From: a virus
DNA: 31,804 bases
IMG/VR virus record: IMGVR_UViG_3300027969_000286
Coordinates: 1-31,804 of that record
Direction: 5' to 3' (one strand)
Made by a program: the position numbers and the translations under genes. This document shows, one piece after another, positions 17,313-25,225 of this stretch (position 1 is the first letter of the stretch; each line of letters opens with the position of its first letter). The notes beneath the pieces are model-generated. The model was not told the origin of the DNA. It did no database searches and worked only from the letters and a program-made list of their open reading frames with translations.

Positions 17313-17935
17313 GATTTCTGAGAACTTAATCTCCACTGATTATACACTTTACTAACTGCATCAGCTGGGCCGTACTCCGAATTAAAACTAACTACTACTC
17401 TTCGATCACTGTTATTAACCTCAGTACTATGCTCTAGCCAGCTAGGAAATAATATCAGCTGACCTTCTTTGCATTCAACTGAATGAAAATTTGTATTATA
17501 CTCGTTTGACCCTAGTAATACTTCAGCCATTCTACATTGAGCAAGCGGACTGTGAAAACTTAACCCAACAGATCCTGGAGGAGCATCTACATATAATGCT
17601 CCTGAAATTACACTCACTTCGTGCCTGTGCGCTTTTACACGATCTCCCTGACCCATAATATTGAACCAACTGTTTGTTATGATTATAGGAGGCATTTGTA
17701 AATCCATTGCCATTTGTTTTACTAGATTTTCAATTTTTAATCTTAACTTTCTAACACTAAAATGACTTAAAATTGGTGTCATGTCAGTACCGTAAGAACT
17801 TTTAGCATTGTTCACAAGCCCGTGCGGTTTGGTTGAATTTTCAGACTGTTGGATTAATTGTTTGAGATTGTTCCATTCTGGTTCTTGCGATAAGTCGTGG
17901 ATATCAATTCTGACTGGAAAGATTAGTGATTGCAT
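17309..17935 (-). CDS. Putative 2OG-Fe(II) oxygenase (HxHxxSxxSG family)
   Basis: A 208-residue protein of the family that Pfam, from memory, calls 2OG-FeII_Oxy_5. The core reads S-W-F-N-I-M-G-Q-G-D, then H103-R-H105-E-V-S108-x-x-S111-G-A-L-Y. The distal His is H169 in F-P-S-W-L-E-H-S, with Arg178/179 before V-V-V-S-F-N. The carboxylate of the usual HxD triad is occupied by His105, a feature shared with most members in this island. It starts at ATG 17935 with no visible Shine-Dalgarno; AATAAATA ends six bases before the start. Four-base overlap with the downstream HxD-type oxygenase. Substrate unknown. Confidence 0.7.
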   Translation of the reverse strand: MQSLIFPVRIDIHDLSQEPEWNNLKQLIQQSENSTKPHGLVNNAKSSYGTDMTPILSHFSVRKLRLKIENLVKQMAMDLQMPPIIITNSWFNIMGQGDRVKAHRHEVSVISGALYVDAPPGSVGLSFHSPLAQCRMAEVLLGSNEYNTNFHSVECKEGQLILFPSWLEHSTEVNNSDRRVVVSFNSEYGPADAVSKVYNQWRLSSQKS

Positions 17936-17941
17936 ATAAAT

Positions 17942-17949
17942 TATTTATT
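17942..17949 (-). promoter_or_regulatory. Late-promoter-like element for the leftward oxygenase pair
   Basis: AATAAATA on the minus strand, seven of eight matches to TATAAATA, ending six bases before the ATG at 17935. T4-like spacing would put the transcript start one base before the ATG. Confidence 0.4.
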
Positions 17950-17981
17950 AGCCTATTTTATCGGATGTGCTATTTGTGGTT

Positions 17982-17989
17982 TATAAATA
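17982..17989 (+). promoter_or_regulatory. T4-type late promoter core driving GroES and the enzyme island
   Basis: Perfect TATAAATA on the plus strand, 20 bases before the GroES ATG, with AAGGAG in the predicted leader. No terminator is visible before 30204, so it could serve the whole rightward run. Confidence 0.8.
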
Positions 17990-18009
17990 GTGGTAACAAG
18001 GAGTATACC

Positions 18010-18318
18010 ATGATTTTAAAACCAGTACACGATCGAATCATTATAAGAAAAGATGATCCAGAAACTGTAACAACAGGCGGAATTTTTATTCCCGATGTTG
18101 CCACAGAAAAAGTTACCAGAGGGACTATTCTAGCAGTTGGTCCAGGAAAATACGCCGAAAAAACTGGAGTGTTTATTCCAACCACCTTGAAGGTGGGAGA
18201 ACAGATTTTGTTTCATCCATTTGCTGGTACTGAAATGAAAATTGGAAACGATAGCCTCTATAATATGCCAGAAGGCGATGTCTGGGCAGTTATCGAAGAT
18301 GACGAACCAACTGTTTAA
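18010..18318 (+). CDS. groES: GroES-like co-chaperonin
   Basis: A 102-residue protein that follows bacterial GroES closely: L-K-P-V-H-D-R-I-I-I at the start, mobile loop T-T-G-G-I-F-I-P-D (about 21-29) with the hydrophobic tripeptide that docks on GroEL, T-R-G-T-I-L-A-V-G-P-G, then the V-G-E-Q-I-L-F segment. It caps host GroEL during folding. T4 gp31 and RB49 CocO do this for the capsid protein, but they are far more diverged from GroES than this one. The ATG at 18010 is preceded by AAGGAG and a perfect late promoter; an open frame back to 17926 has no support. As first gene of the rightward run it may also help fold island products. Its last 20 bases overlap the next gene. Confidence 0.92.
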   Translation: MILKPVHDRIIIRKDDPETVTTGGIFIPDVATEKVTRGTILAVGPGKYAEKTGVFIPTTLKVGEQILFHPFAGTEMKIGNDSLYNMPEGDVWAVIEDDEPTV

Positions 18319-18799
18319 TTTTTTAAACGATCAAGATTTCATTGATAGTAAACAAAATAATAAACATTTTGTTTTTAGAAATCTTGATCTAACTGCTCCT
18401 ACTTGGGGTGAAATTTTAGAAAATTTAAATCAAACCATTGTTTCTAAATCAAAAATAAAAGTTTTAGACAATCTTGGATTTGTATTTTTTGATGCAGAAA
18501 GAATGGTGTCTGTAAACAGCGTATTAACTGAAATTAAAAAAATTACAGATAAGCCTTGTACAGCACATTGTTATGTTTCGTTGCTAGAAATATCTAATAC
18601 ATTTGGAAGACACAACGATACTTCGGATGTATTTTTTTGGCAAGTGCAAGGTAATACCTTATGGAAGGTTGAACAAGGTGCAACAACTTACGAATATAAA
18701 TTATCTCCTAACGATTTAATTTATATTCCTAGGTTTATGTTTCACGATGTACTACCACTTGGGCCAAGAGCTGGTATATCTATAGGAATTGATTATTAA
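18299..18799 (+). CDS. Cupin/JmjC-like oxygenase
   Basis: A 166-residue protein. The C-terminal half has the cupin-type signature of JmjC-like 2-oxoglutarate oxygenases: F-G-R-H105-N-D107-T-S-D-V-F-F-W-Q-V-x-G, then W-K-V, L-S-P-N-D-L-I-Y-I-P, the distal H149 in F-H-D-V, and S-I-G-I at the end. Bacterial relatives hydroxylate ribosomal proteins or are of unknown function next to tryptophan halogenases. The start is ATG 18299, within the end of GroES; a longer frame back to 18242 lies entirely inside GroES. It is at the short end for the family, with about 90 N-terminal residues of no clear motif. Substrate unknown. Confidence 0.65.
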   Translation: MTNQLFNFLNDQDFIDSKQNNKHFVFRNLDLTAPTWGEILENLNQTIVSKSKIKVLDNLGFVFFDAERMVSVNSVLTEIKKITDKPCTAHCYVSLLEISNTFGRHNDTSDVFFWQVQGNTLWKVEQGATTYEYKLSPNDLIYIPRFMFHDVLPLGPRAGISIGIDY

Positions 18800-18800
18800 A

Positions 18801-19385
18801 ATGTTAGAAAATATTAAAGATTATATTTTTGTAAAAAATTGCATGCCTGCTGAAACTTGTGATCGTATGACTAGAGATCTTTCAAGAAATAAATGGACCA
18901 GACATCAATGGCAGAACTACGGTGTTGTGAAAGAAAGGCCTACTTTCCCCTCAACTGAATTAGAAGTATCCGAATCGTACCCTGAGCAAAACGAAATATT
19001 ATATCCGTTTATGGGCGAAGCATTGAAAGATTACCAGGATATTATCAGGGCAAATAATAGTTTTGGCCCATTTGTATCTAGTTGTGGAATACACATTGCA
19101 TGTCCTGTTAGATTTAATCGATATACTGTACACACAGCTATGAGAGCTCATCACGATCATATACATAATTTGTTTGACGGTGAACGCAAGGGGATTCCTA
19201 TTCTTTCAATTGTTGGGTTACTGAACGACAATTATGAAGGTGGAAAATTTATATTCTTTGAAAATCATGAAGTAGTACTTAAGAAGGGAGATATTATGGT
19301 GTTCCCTTCAATTTTTATGTTTCCACACAGAGTGGAAAATGTTACAAAAGGTGTTAGGAATAGTTTTGTAAGTTGGACATGGTAA
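18801..19385 (+). CDS. Prolyl-4-hydroxylase-like 2OG-Fe(II) oxygenase, copy 1
   Basis: A 194-residue protein with a complete HxD...H...R set: H117-H-D119, H176 in F-P-H-R-V-E, and R186 in G-V-R-N-S-F-V. The spacing of about 57 residues between D and H fits prolyl-4-hydroxylase-like enzymes. I-V-G-L-L-N-D and K-K-G-D-I-M-V-F-P are core strands. The ATG at 18801 follows the upstream stop by one base; an in-frame TTG at 18789 is less likely, as its AGGA is too close. The next gene is a clear duplicate with identical residue numbering of all ligands. Likely cytoplasmic. Substrate unknown; peptidyl proline or free amino acids are the family norm. Confidence 0.8.
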   Translation: MLENIKDYIFVKNCMPAETCDRMTRDLSRNKWTRHQWQNYGVVKERPTFPSTELEVSESYPEQNEILYPFMGEALKDYQDIIRANNSFGPFVSSCGIHIACPVRFNRYTVHTAMRAHHDHIHNLFDGERKGIPILSIVGLLNDNYEGGKFIFFENHEVVLKKGDIMVFPSIFMFPHRVENVTKGVRNSFVSWTW

Positions 19386-19389
19386 TAAT

Positions 19390-19974
19390 ATGGAAAAATT
19401 AACTGATTTTATCTTAATAGAAAATATAGTACCCATAGAATTTTGCGACGAGATTGTAGAAGAGATTTCAAATAATCACACTTGGGGTAAACATTCCTAC
19501 CATCCAGGATTTAAACGACCCACGGCTACACATTTTCCATCAACTGAATTTGAATTTTTAGATGCCGAAGAACATCTAAGTTTAAAATTGATGCCGTATG
19601 TTGAAAAAGTTATGAAGTCATATAACGCATTTATTAACAAAAACAATAGTTTTGCCGGTTATGATTCCGAGACTGGAGTAACATCTTGTACTCCTATTAG
19701 ATTTAATCGATGCAAAATGCACACACTGGTTGAAGCACATCACGATCATATACACGAATTATTTGGAAAAGGTAATAAAAGTATTCCGTCGGTATCTGTA
19801 GTTGGACTACTTAATGATACTTTCAGTGGCGGCGAGTTTGTTATGTTTAAAGACACAGATATGAAATTAAAGAAGGGAGATATTTTAGTATTTCCATCAA
19901 ATTATCTGTATCCTCACCGAGTAGAAAAGGTTACTAAGGGTGTTAGAAATAGTTTTGTTACATGGGCTTTTTAA
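19390..19974 (+). CDS. Prolyl-4-hydroxylase-like 2OG-Fe(II) oxygenase, copy 2
   Basis: A 194-residue tandem paralogue of the gene before it. The block A-H-H-D-H-I-H, the V-V-G-L-L-N-D strand, L-K-K-G-D-I-(L/M)-V-F-P-S and P-H-R-V-E-(K/N)-V-T-K-G-V-R-N-S-F-V are shared almost letter for letter, with H117, D119, H176 and R186 at the same positions. The N-terminal substrate-side half is much less similar (for example T-W-G-K-H-S-Y-H against K-W-T-R-H-Q-W-Q). Divergence in that half with a fixed core suggests that the two copies act on different targets. Four bases separate the genes. Confidence 0.8.
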   Translation: MEKLTDFILIENIVPIEFCDEIVEEISNNHTWGKHSYHPGFKRPTATHFPSTEFEFLDAEEHLSLKLMPYVEKVMKSYNAFINKNNSFAGYDSETGVTSCTPIRFNRCKMHTLVEAHHDHIHELFGKGNKSIPSVSVVGLLNDTFSGGEFVMFKDTDMKLKKGDILVFPSNYLYPHRVEKVTKGVRNSFVTWAF

Positions 19975-19977
19975 AAT

Positions 19978-20655
19978 ATGCATCCGTATAAAAATACAAT
20001 AGTTTGCAAAAATGATTTTTTTAAAAATCCTGACAACGTGTTACCTTTGTTTGATTCTCAATTGTACAGTAAATCTGTAGCATTTCCTGGAGTGCGTACT
20101 AATAATTTATTAGAATCGACAGACCCTGATACAAAAAACTTTGCCTTATTCTTTGCCCAGAAAATATGCGATGAGGTTTTTCCAGGAATATACAAATTAA
20201 TGATAGACGTTAGATTTCACATTAACCAAGTATACACAGATCAAACAGTTAATCACGGATGGATACACAACGATGAATCAGAGTTGGCTGGAGTTGTTTA
20301 TATGTCAAAAGACGAAAAGTCTTTAGATACTGGGACTTCTGTTTTTAGTAAAAAAACAATAGAGAATTTTAAAGTTGAGGATTTTGAATCAAGACAAGAA
20401 TTCAATATTTCAGGTATACCAACTGATCAATATATAGAAGATTTAAAAATTAATCACAATACATTTGCAGAAAATATTCGCGTTGGAAATATGTATAACA
20501 GACTTATTGCGTATGATGCAACATTATATCATAGACCAAATCGTTACAATTTAGATTGCAACGAATTAAGAAAAAGTATTGTGTTTTTTATTAGGGATAT
20601 TAAACATACATATACTTCGTCTGTTAAACTTAATTCTAATTGGGAGGATTCATGA
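19978..20655 (+). CDS. DUF6445-like oxygenase-fold protein
   Basis: A 225-residue protein. F-P-G-V-R-T (36-41), W-I-H97-N-D99, L-A-G-V-V-Y-M-S, T-G-T-S-V-F, N-x-x-N-R-L-I-A-Y-D and distal H185 followed by R-x-S-I-V-F-F fit the family I recall as DUF6445, which keeps the HxD...H...R set of 2-oxoglutarate oxygenases. Biochemical function is not known. In some Proteobacteria, DUF6445 genes are, to my memory, neighbours of tryptophan halogenases and cupin-like proteins, as they are here. The gene overlaps the next as ATGA at 20652-20655, so translation is coupled. Confidence 0.65.
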   Translation: MHPYKNTIVCKNDFFKNPDNVLPLFDSQLYSKSVAFPGVRTNNLLESTDPDTKNFALFFAQKICDEVFPGIYKLMIDVRFHINQVYTDQTVNHGWIHNDESELAGVVYMSKDEKSLDTGTSVFSKKTIENFKVEDFESRQEFNISGIPTDQYIEDLKINHNTFAENIRVGNMYNRLIAYDATLYHRPNRYNLDCNELRKSIVFFIRDIKHTYTSSVKLNSNWEDS

Positions 20656-21281
20656 TTTATAAGAGTCCACTATTTGAAGTGCCGGTTTATAGGATGAAGG
20701 CGTCTCGACACGCAGACGTTAAGGAATGGATGATAGAAAATGTATATCCTGATTTTGAAAAAAATGGACCAAACGAAGTTACTAGAAATTTATACAGCAG
20801 TTATTTTTCAGGCGCTCCAAAAATAGATAACGAGTTGTTTACTGAATTTTATTACAAAGACATAATTAAATTTTTAAATAAAATTGGGTTATCAAAAAAT
20901 AATGGTTGGGAAACAAAATTAAATTTTTGGTATAATTTATCAACTAAGGGAGCACATCAGGAAGTGCATGACCACTTAGGCGGGCCTATACCGATTTCAT
21001 ATGCGGCTATTCATTATGTATTGTTTGATAAAAATGAACATACTTCCGCAGTATTTTATCATCCGTTGACACAAATTCTTAAATGTACACAACCAACAAC
21101 TAGTGACCAAATTAAATTACCTGATTATAAAGAATTTCAAAAGTTATTAGATGTTGAGGAAGGTGATTTGATAATATTTCCAAGTTATGTATTACACAGC
21201 GTTATGACTCAACTTAGTGAAAAACTTAGAATAACAACAGCATTCAATATATGCATTTACGATAAAAATTGCCATGAGTAA
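20652..21281 (+). CDS. Putative 2OG-Fe(II) oxygenase (HDH type), copy 1
   Basis: A 209-residue protein. The N-terminus P-L-F-E-V-P-V-Y is the usual opening of the 2OG-FeII_Oxy_5-like family. Core: F-W-Y-N-L-S-T-K-G-A-H-Q-E-V-H106-D-H108, then A-I-H-Y-V, E-E-G-D-L-I-I-F-P-S-Y-V-L-H182 and R193-I-T-T-A-F-N. ATG 20652 is preceded by GGGAGG; an upstream in-frame TTG at 20640 would bypass that site. It pairs with the next gene: both have a Y-N-(L/F)-S-T segment, HDH and A-I-H-Y-V, which differ from the S-x-x-S-G version in other members. Substrate unknown. Confidence 0.65.
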   Translation: MIYKSPLFEVPVYRMKASRHADVKEWMIENVYPDFEKNGPNEVTRNLYSSYFSGAPKIDNELFTEFYYKDIIKFLNKIGLSKNNGWETKLNFWYNLSTKGAHQEVHDHLGGPIPISYAAIHYVLFDKNEHTSAVFYHPLTQILKCTQPTTSDQIKLPDYKEFQKLLDVEEGDLIIFPSYVLHSVMTQLSEKLRITTAFNICIYDKNCHE

Positions 21282-21918
21282 TGTTTCTACTATACCCTTA
21301 TTTCCTGTTAACATTTATAAAATAAAAGTTACTGAACATGAAAAAATTAAAAAACATCTCATGGATCACGTGCATCCGCATTTTTTAAAACACGGAGCAA
21401 ATGATCACATACAAAATACATTAACGGATTACGGACACACGGCCGATGCGGCATACTGTCACTGGCCTTACCTTCTTGATTTGTATAAGCCTGATATACA
21501 ATCCGTATTAGAAACAATTGGTTTTGATTTTAAAAAAGATCCATGGAGCATAAGGATGAAGGGTTGGTATAATTTTTCAACTTCAAATACCGCACAATTT
21601 GTTCACGATCACGCCGGTGGTCCTAGCACTATACAATTTTCTGCAATACACTATGTGGCACTGGGAGAAGGTGCTAGAGCAACTGTGTTTAATAATCCCT
21701 GGAGTAAATTATTAAAAGCAACTACTCCTACTAAGAATTTTGATTTTCTTCCTGATTATTTTAAAGATTTTGCCCGTGTTCCTGAAGTAGAAGAAGGAGA
21801 TTTGATTTTATTCCCTAGTTGGCTTGATCATTTTGCTCCAAATTTTACTGCTGGATCCCTACGTATCACAACTGCCCTTAATATTATGATGCGAGTAGAC
21901 AAGGGAGATGGGAATTAA
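21274..21918 (+). CDS. Putative 2OG-Fe(II) oxygenase (HDH type), copy 2
   Basis: A 214-residue paralogue of the previous gene. It opens with P-L-F-P-V-N-I-Y and carries W-Y-N-F-S-T-S-N-T-A-Q-F-V-H111-D-H113-A-G-G-P, A-I-H-Y-V-A, E-E-G-D-L-I-L-F-P-S-W-L-D-H186 and R197-I-T-T-A-L-N. Relative spacing of the ligands matches copy 1. The N-terminal 90 residues, which would form the outer helices, are only loosely similar, so a separate substrate is plausible. Eight-base overlap with the previous gene. Confidence 0.65.
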   Translation: MSNVSTIPLFPVNIYKIKVTEHEKIKKHLMDHVHPHFLKHGANDHIQNTLTDYGHTADAAYCHWPYLLDLYKPDIQSVLETIGFDFKKDPWSIRMKGWYNFSTSNTAQFVHDHAGGPSTIQFSAIHYVALGEGARATVFNNPWSKLLKATTPTKNFDFLPDYFKDFARVPEVEEGDLILFPSWLDHFAPNFTAGSLRITTALNIMMRVDKGDGN

Positions 21919-21919
21919 T

Positions 21920-22588
21920 ATGCAATATGGTGATTTGATTAATGTAGGAGTAATAGTGGAAGATTTAAATCCGTTTTTACTCAAACGAATACAACAGGTT
22001 ACAAAAACATTTAAAGATAGATTTGTGAGCAATACTTCGCCTGATATGCTGGAGCAGTTTCACAGGCGGGTAGACGGATACGATGAAGATAATTCAATTC
22101 CTGCAGATTTAAAAAAAGACATAACAACAGAAATTTTAAGATTAATCGACTTACACGAAGACAGATATGAGTACTTTAGCAAAATATTCAACTTTATAAC
22201 TGAGTTAGATCACGGAAAAGTTCAATTTGAATTAGAAAGAGTCTGGGTGAATATTCAACGTAAAGGGGAATTTTTACCTGTGCATAATCATACCGGTATC
22301 TATAGTTTTGTTATCTGGGCTGATGTTCCTTTTAATATAGAAGACGAGTATAAATCAACTCCAAATCCCACAACAGACAAGGGCAGGGCAGGGCATTTTC
22401 AATTTTTATATACTGATGCACTAGGAAAAATTACCACATTAAACTTGCCTGTTGATAAAAAATGGGAGGGGCGTATCTGCTTATTTCCTGCAGAACTAAA
22501 TCATCAAGTGTATCCTTTTTATAGTTCTAACGATGTACGTGTATCGATATCAGGAAATATACGAGTGAGGCCTTATGCTAAATTTTAA
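21920..22588 (+). CDS. Putative 2OG-Fe(II) oxygenase (HNHTG type)
   Basis: A 222-residue protein. A helical N-terminal half (about 1-100) precedes V-W-V-N-I-Q-R-K-G-E-F, then H122-N-H124-T-G-x-Y-S-F-V-I-W, F-P-A-E-L-N-H195 and R207-V-S-I-S-G-N. The closest relative in the window is the gene at 27287, with the same Y-S-F-V-I-W and P-F-Y-S-S segments. ATG 21920 is preferred to ATG 21908 because GGGA lies at proper spacing only for the former; the difference is four residues. The stop overlaps the next start by 14 bases. Confidence 0.65.
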   Translation: MQYGDLINVGVIVEDLNPFLLKRIQQVTKTFKDRFVSNTSPDMLEQFHRRVDGYDEDNSIPADLKKDITTEILRLIDLHEDRYEYFSKIFNFITELDHGKVQFELERVWVNIQRKGEFLPVHNHTGIYSFVIWADVPFNIEDEYKSTPNPTTDKGRAGHFQFLYTDALGKITTLNLPVDKKWEGRICLFPAELNHQVYPFYSSNDVRVSISGNIRVRPYAKF

Positions 22589-23183
22589 ACCAGTGACTCG
22601 AATAATTACAGATCCGCAGCTAGTATACGAATTTCCAGATGCTCTACCCAGCTGGGCAGTTAAATCAGGTGAAGAATATTTTAAAAAATTTACATTTGAA
22701 TACGGTCACCACGCAGTATCGCTAGATGACGGCGAACCGTATTTTGGAAAAATGATATTTTTAAGAGAAGAAAAAGTTAATCAACACTGTCCTACATTAG
22801 TACAAAATTTGTGTGACTGTTTACAATTATCCATACTGCCACAAATAGATCCCAATGGTAAGTTTATTGAATTACAGCGTATTGCAGTTAATGGACAAAC
22901 ACAGACACAGAGCCCAGGCGCTCACATCGATACAAGTACTGATTTAAATTTATGGACTGCTGTATACTACGTTAATGATAGTTCAGGTGATACAGTATTT
23001 TATAAATCTATTGCCAATTTAGAAGAAACAATCAGAGTTAAATTTCAACAAGGCAAGTTAATATTATTCCCCGCAAGTTTTTGTCACAGAGCTCTTGCAC
23101 CTAGTAGCGGTTGGAGAATATCAATAGGTATTACATTTGAATGGCATACTGAATTATCTAAATGTTATAAAAGAGATATCTAA
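22575..23183 (+). CDS. 2OG-Fe(II) oxygenase, prolyl-hydroxylase-like (HxD type)
   Basis: A 202-residue protein with H117-I-D119-T, W-T-A-V-Y-Y-V-N-D, D-T-V-F-Y, K-L-I-L-F-P-A-S-F-C-H171-R and W-R181-I-S-I-G-I. This is a complete canonical triad with the 2-oxoglutarate Arg, so catalysis is likely. The N-terminal half has no motif I recognise. It starts inside the end of the previous gene and its TAA shares one base with the next ATG, so it is firmly inside the operon. Substrate unknown. Confidence 0.75.
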   Translation: MLNFKPVTRIITDPQLVYEFPDALPSWAVKSGEEYFKKFTFEYGHHAVSLDDGEPYFGKMIFLREEKVNQHCPTLVQNLCDCLQLSILPQIDPNGKFIELQRIAVNGQTQTQSPGAHIDTSTDLNLWTAVYYVNDSSGDTVFYKSIANLEETIRVKFQQGKLILFPASFCHRALAPSSGWRISIGITFEWHTELSKCYKRDI

Positions 23184-23794
23184 TGAACACTTTTTCATGG
23201 AAAACCAGCTCTAGCATAATAGAACACACTAGCATACTGCATATAAAAAATTCAATAACTGCTAATCAACGAACTGCATTAATACAAGAAATACTGGACC
23301 ATAAACAAACAACGATAGACGAGTCAGGAAGTGAGAAAGGCTGCTGGAGAGGTCACCCTACGTTTAAAGATAGTACAATAACTGATCTGATACTAACGTC
23401 ATTTAATGTTTATATGAATTCATTGCCTCAGCCGGGCATGTTATCAAGTGATGGCACATATACAAAATTTAACAGCACTACACCTGCTATCCATTTTTGG
23501 TCTAATGTAAATTCCAAAGACGGCTATAATATTTCTCACACCCATGCAGGATCAATGGTTAGTGGAGTAATCTATTTGCAATCTACAGGAACCGGAACGA
23601 TTGAGTTCCAACCATTAAATTACATATATAAGATTAACCATCCTTGTTGGACATACAATGGAACTATGAAGTATGCTCCAGAAGATGGCGATATACTGTT
23701 ATTTCCGTCGTATCTACTACATAGGGTAGAACCAAATCCAATAGATAAAGAACGAATTAATGTTGCGTTTAATGTGAGTTACATACCTTTATGA
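23183..23794 (+). CDS. Putative 2OG-Fe(II) oxygenase (HTH, S-x-x-S-G type)
   Basis: A 203-residue protein. Core: H104-F-W-S-N-V-N-x-K-D-G-Y-N, H119-T-H121-A-G-S-M-V-S127-G128-V-I-Y, then D-G-D-I-L-L-F-P-S-Y-L-L-H180-R-V-E-P-N and R191-I-N-V-A-F-N. The motif H-x-H-x-x-S-x-x-S-G is the family hallmark; the second His replaces the carboxylate of HxD enzymes. The distal F-P-x-x-L-x-H-x-V-x-P-N element is very typical. Its stop overlaps the start of the first member of the next gene family as ATGA. Confidence 0.7.
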   Translation: MNTFSWKTSSSIIEHTSILHIKNSITANQRTALIQEILDHKQTTIDESGSEKGCWRGHPTFKDSTITDLILTSFNVYMNSLPQPGMLSSDGTYTKFNSTTPAIHFWSNVNSKDGYNISHTHAGSMVSGVIYLQSTGTGTIEFQPLNYIYKINHPCWTYNGTMKYAPEDGDILLFPSYLLHRVEPNPIDKERINVAFNVSYIPL

Positions 23795-24495
23795 ATATAG
23801 ATTTTTTTTGCACAGATGAAAATGTTCTTAAATACTGGCCGCCAAGCCCTGCAAGTAACTGTGTCCCAGAAGAAATATCAAACTTAGAAACTCCAAAAGA
23901 GAGATATAAGAGTCAAGAACCCCCTGTTGTGAACATAAAATCGTGTATGCCTGCAATGGATTATCTAACTTCAGGTTACATAATCTATAATGCATATGAG
24001 GTTGAGTTAGAAACTGTTTTTAATAATTTTAAAGAAACTATTAAACTTAAAACTGCTCAAACAATAAATCAACCTTCAACAGACGCTTTTTCTAGAAAAT
24101 CAATGGCTGTTTTTGAAAGAGATTCGTGCCCAATGAGTAAACACGATGTAAAAATTAAACAATATTTTAAATTTAGATCTATGTGGAGTATAAAAACGCC
24201 GCCTGGGTACAGTTGTCTAGTAATGCAACCATTTTACTTACCCAATAACGAAATTCAAATTCTTCCTGGCATCGTAGATACTGATTCTTATCATTTACCA
24301 ATTTCAGTAACTGGGTATGTAATTTCAAAAGATAAACTGCGTATATCTCCTGGAACACCGTTACTTCAAATAATTCCATTTAAAAGAGATGACTGGGAAA
24401 TGTCGGTTAGTAACAATGTGCCGTCAGACAAAAGTAAATTTTTTATTTGGAATACATATAAAAGGTTAAGCCATGCTGTTAAAAAATATATATGA
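23791..24495 (+). CDS. Uncharacterised phage protein, DUF6065-like family, copy A
   Basis: A 234-residue protein of unknown function, first of four paralogues. Conserved points: K-S-C52-M-P-A-M-D-Y-L-T-S-G-Y-I-I, W-S-I-K-T-P-P-G-Y-S (132-141), P-G-I-V-D-T-D (159-165), I-S-P-G-T-P (185-190) and I-I-P-F-K-R-D-D-W. The ordered pattern (Cys-Pro, T-P-P-G-Y, V-(D/E)-T-D, P-G-x-P, I-x-P-x-x-R) resembles what I recall of DUF6065, seen in bacteria and phages. No metal triad or P-loop is visible. No signal peptide. Its close packing between oxygenase genes suggests a shared task. Four-base overlaps on both sides. Confidence 0.6.
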   Translation: MNIDFFCTDENVLKYWPPSPASNCVPEEISNLETPKERYKSQEPPVVNIKSCMPAMDYLTSGYIIYNAYEVELETVFNNFKETIKLKTAQTINQPSTDAFSRKSMAVFERDSCPMSKHDVKIKQYFKFRSMWSIKTPPGYSCLVMQPFYLPNNEIQILPGIVDTDSYHLPISVTGYVISKDKLRISPGTPLLQIIPFKRDDWEMSVSNNVPSDKSKFFIWNTYKRLSHAVKKYI

Positions 24496-25202
24496 AATCT
24501 GAATCCATTATTAAATTTATTTCAGAGGATCGTGATGCAATGATACACTATCCTCCTGTTCCAGCATCTAAAATTATTCCAGAATGGTATAAAAATATTC
24601 CAGTAGCGTTGTCTAAAGATCCTGGATTTATTGATAATGATGGAGTTCCTTCTATTAAACGATGCATGCCAGTCTTAGATTATCTTACATCCGGATATAT
24701 TTTACGAAACTCTTATGAAATAAACGCAGATTTGTTTGTAAAGGATGGTATAAACAGTTTTACTTTAGAATGTAATAAAAAGAATTACGTAGGAGCTCAT
24801 CCTTTTCATCAAGCTCCAACAACTGAAATGACTGGCGAAAAAAATCATTATTTTAAAATTAATCAAGAGTGGGCTATAAGGACGCCACCTGGGTATAGTT
24901 GTTTGATATATCAACCACATTATCTATTTAGAAAAGAATTCAAAATGTTTCCAGCAATTGTTGACACAGATAAACACGATGATTTCGTAGGGCTTGTTGG
25001 ACTCATAACTACTGATCAGCCGTTTACTATTATGCCAGGCGACCCGCTAGTTACTATATTTCCATTTAAAAGAACAAATTGGAAAATGGAACTTAGCTAC
25101 GACAAAGACATTGGTTCTAGAAGTAGTTTCAAATACTTCTTGCACGGGCTATGGCATGGGTTTTATTCAAGATATTTTCATACCAAGAAGACCTATCGAT
25201 AA
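24492..25202 (+). CDS. Uncharacterised phage protein, DUF6065-like family, copy B
   Basis: A 236-residue paralogue of copy A: P-P-V-P-A-S near the start, K-R-C58-M-P-V-L-D-Y-L-T-S-G-Y-I, H103 and H106 in A-H-P-F-H-Q, W-A-I-R-T-P-P-G-Y-S (127-136), A-I-V-D-T-D, M-P-G-D-P and P-F-K-R-T-N-W. Unlike A it keeps the E-W-Y-K-N-I-P segment after the P-A-S motif, also found as W-(F/K)-K-x-(V/L)-P in copies C and D, so B looks like the more complete version. The His cluster and the invariant W, Y and D residues could form a binding site, but no function is known. Confidence 0.6.
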   Translation: MKSESIIKFISEDRDAMIHYPPVPASKIIPEWYKNIPVALSKDPGFIDNDGVPSIKRCMPVLDYLTSGYILRNSYEINADLFVKDGINSFTLECNKKNYVGAHPFHQAPTTEMTGEKNHYFKINQEWAIRTPPGYSCLIYQPHYLFRKEFKMFPAIVDTDKHDDFVGLVGLITTDQPFTIMPGDPLVTIFPFKRTNWKMELSYDKDIGSRSSFKYFLHGLWHGFYSRYFHTKKTYR

Positions 25203-25225
25203 AGGTACATACCGATATATAACGT

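Noticed and set aside
17926-18009. Longer GroES start at 17926
   Set aside because: The added 28 residues are hydrophobic and unlike GroES, overlap the promoter and lack a ribosome site, whereas ATG 18010 has AAGGAG.
18242-18298. Longer N-terminus for the cupin-like protein
   Set aside because: The extra part lies within GroES in another frame and has no family motif; ATG 18299 is the better start.
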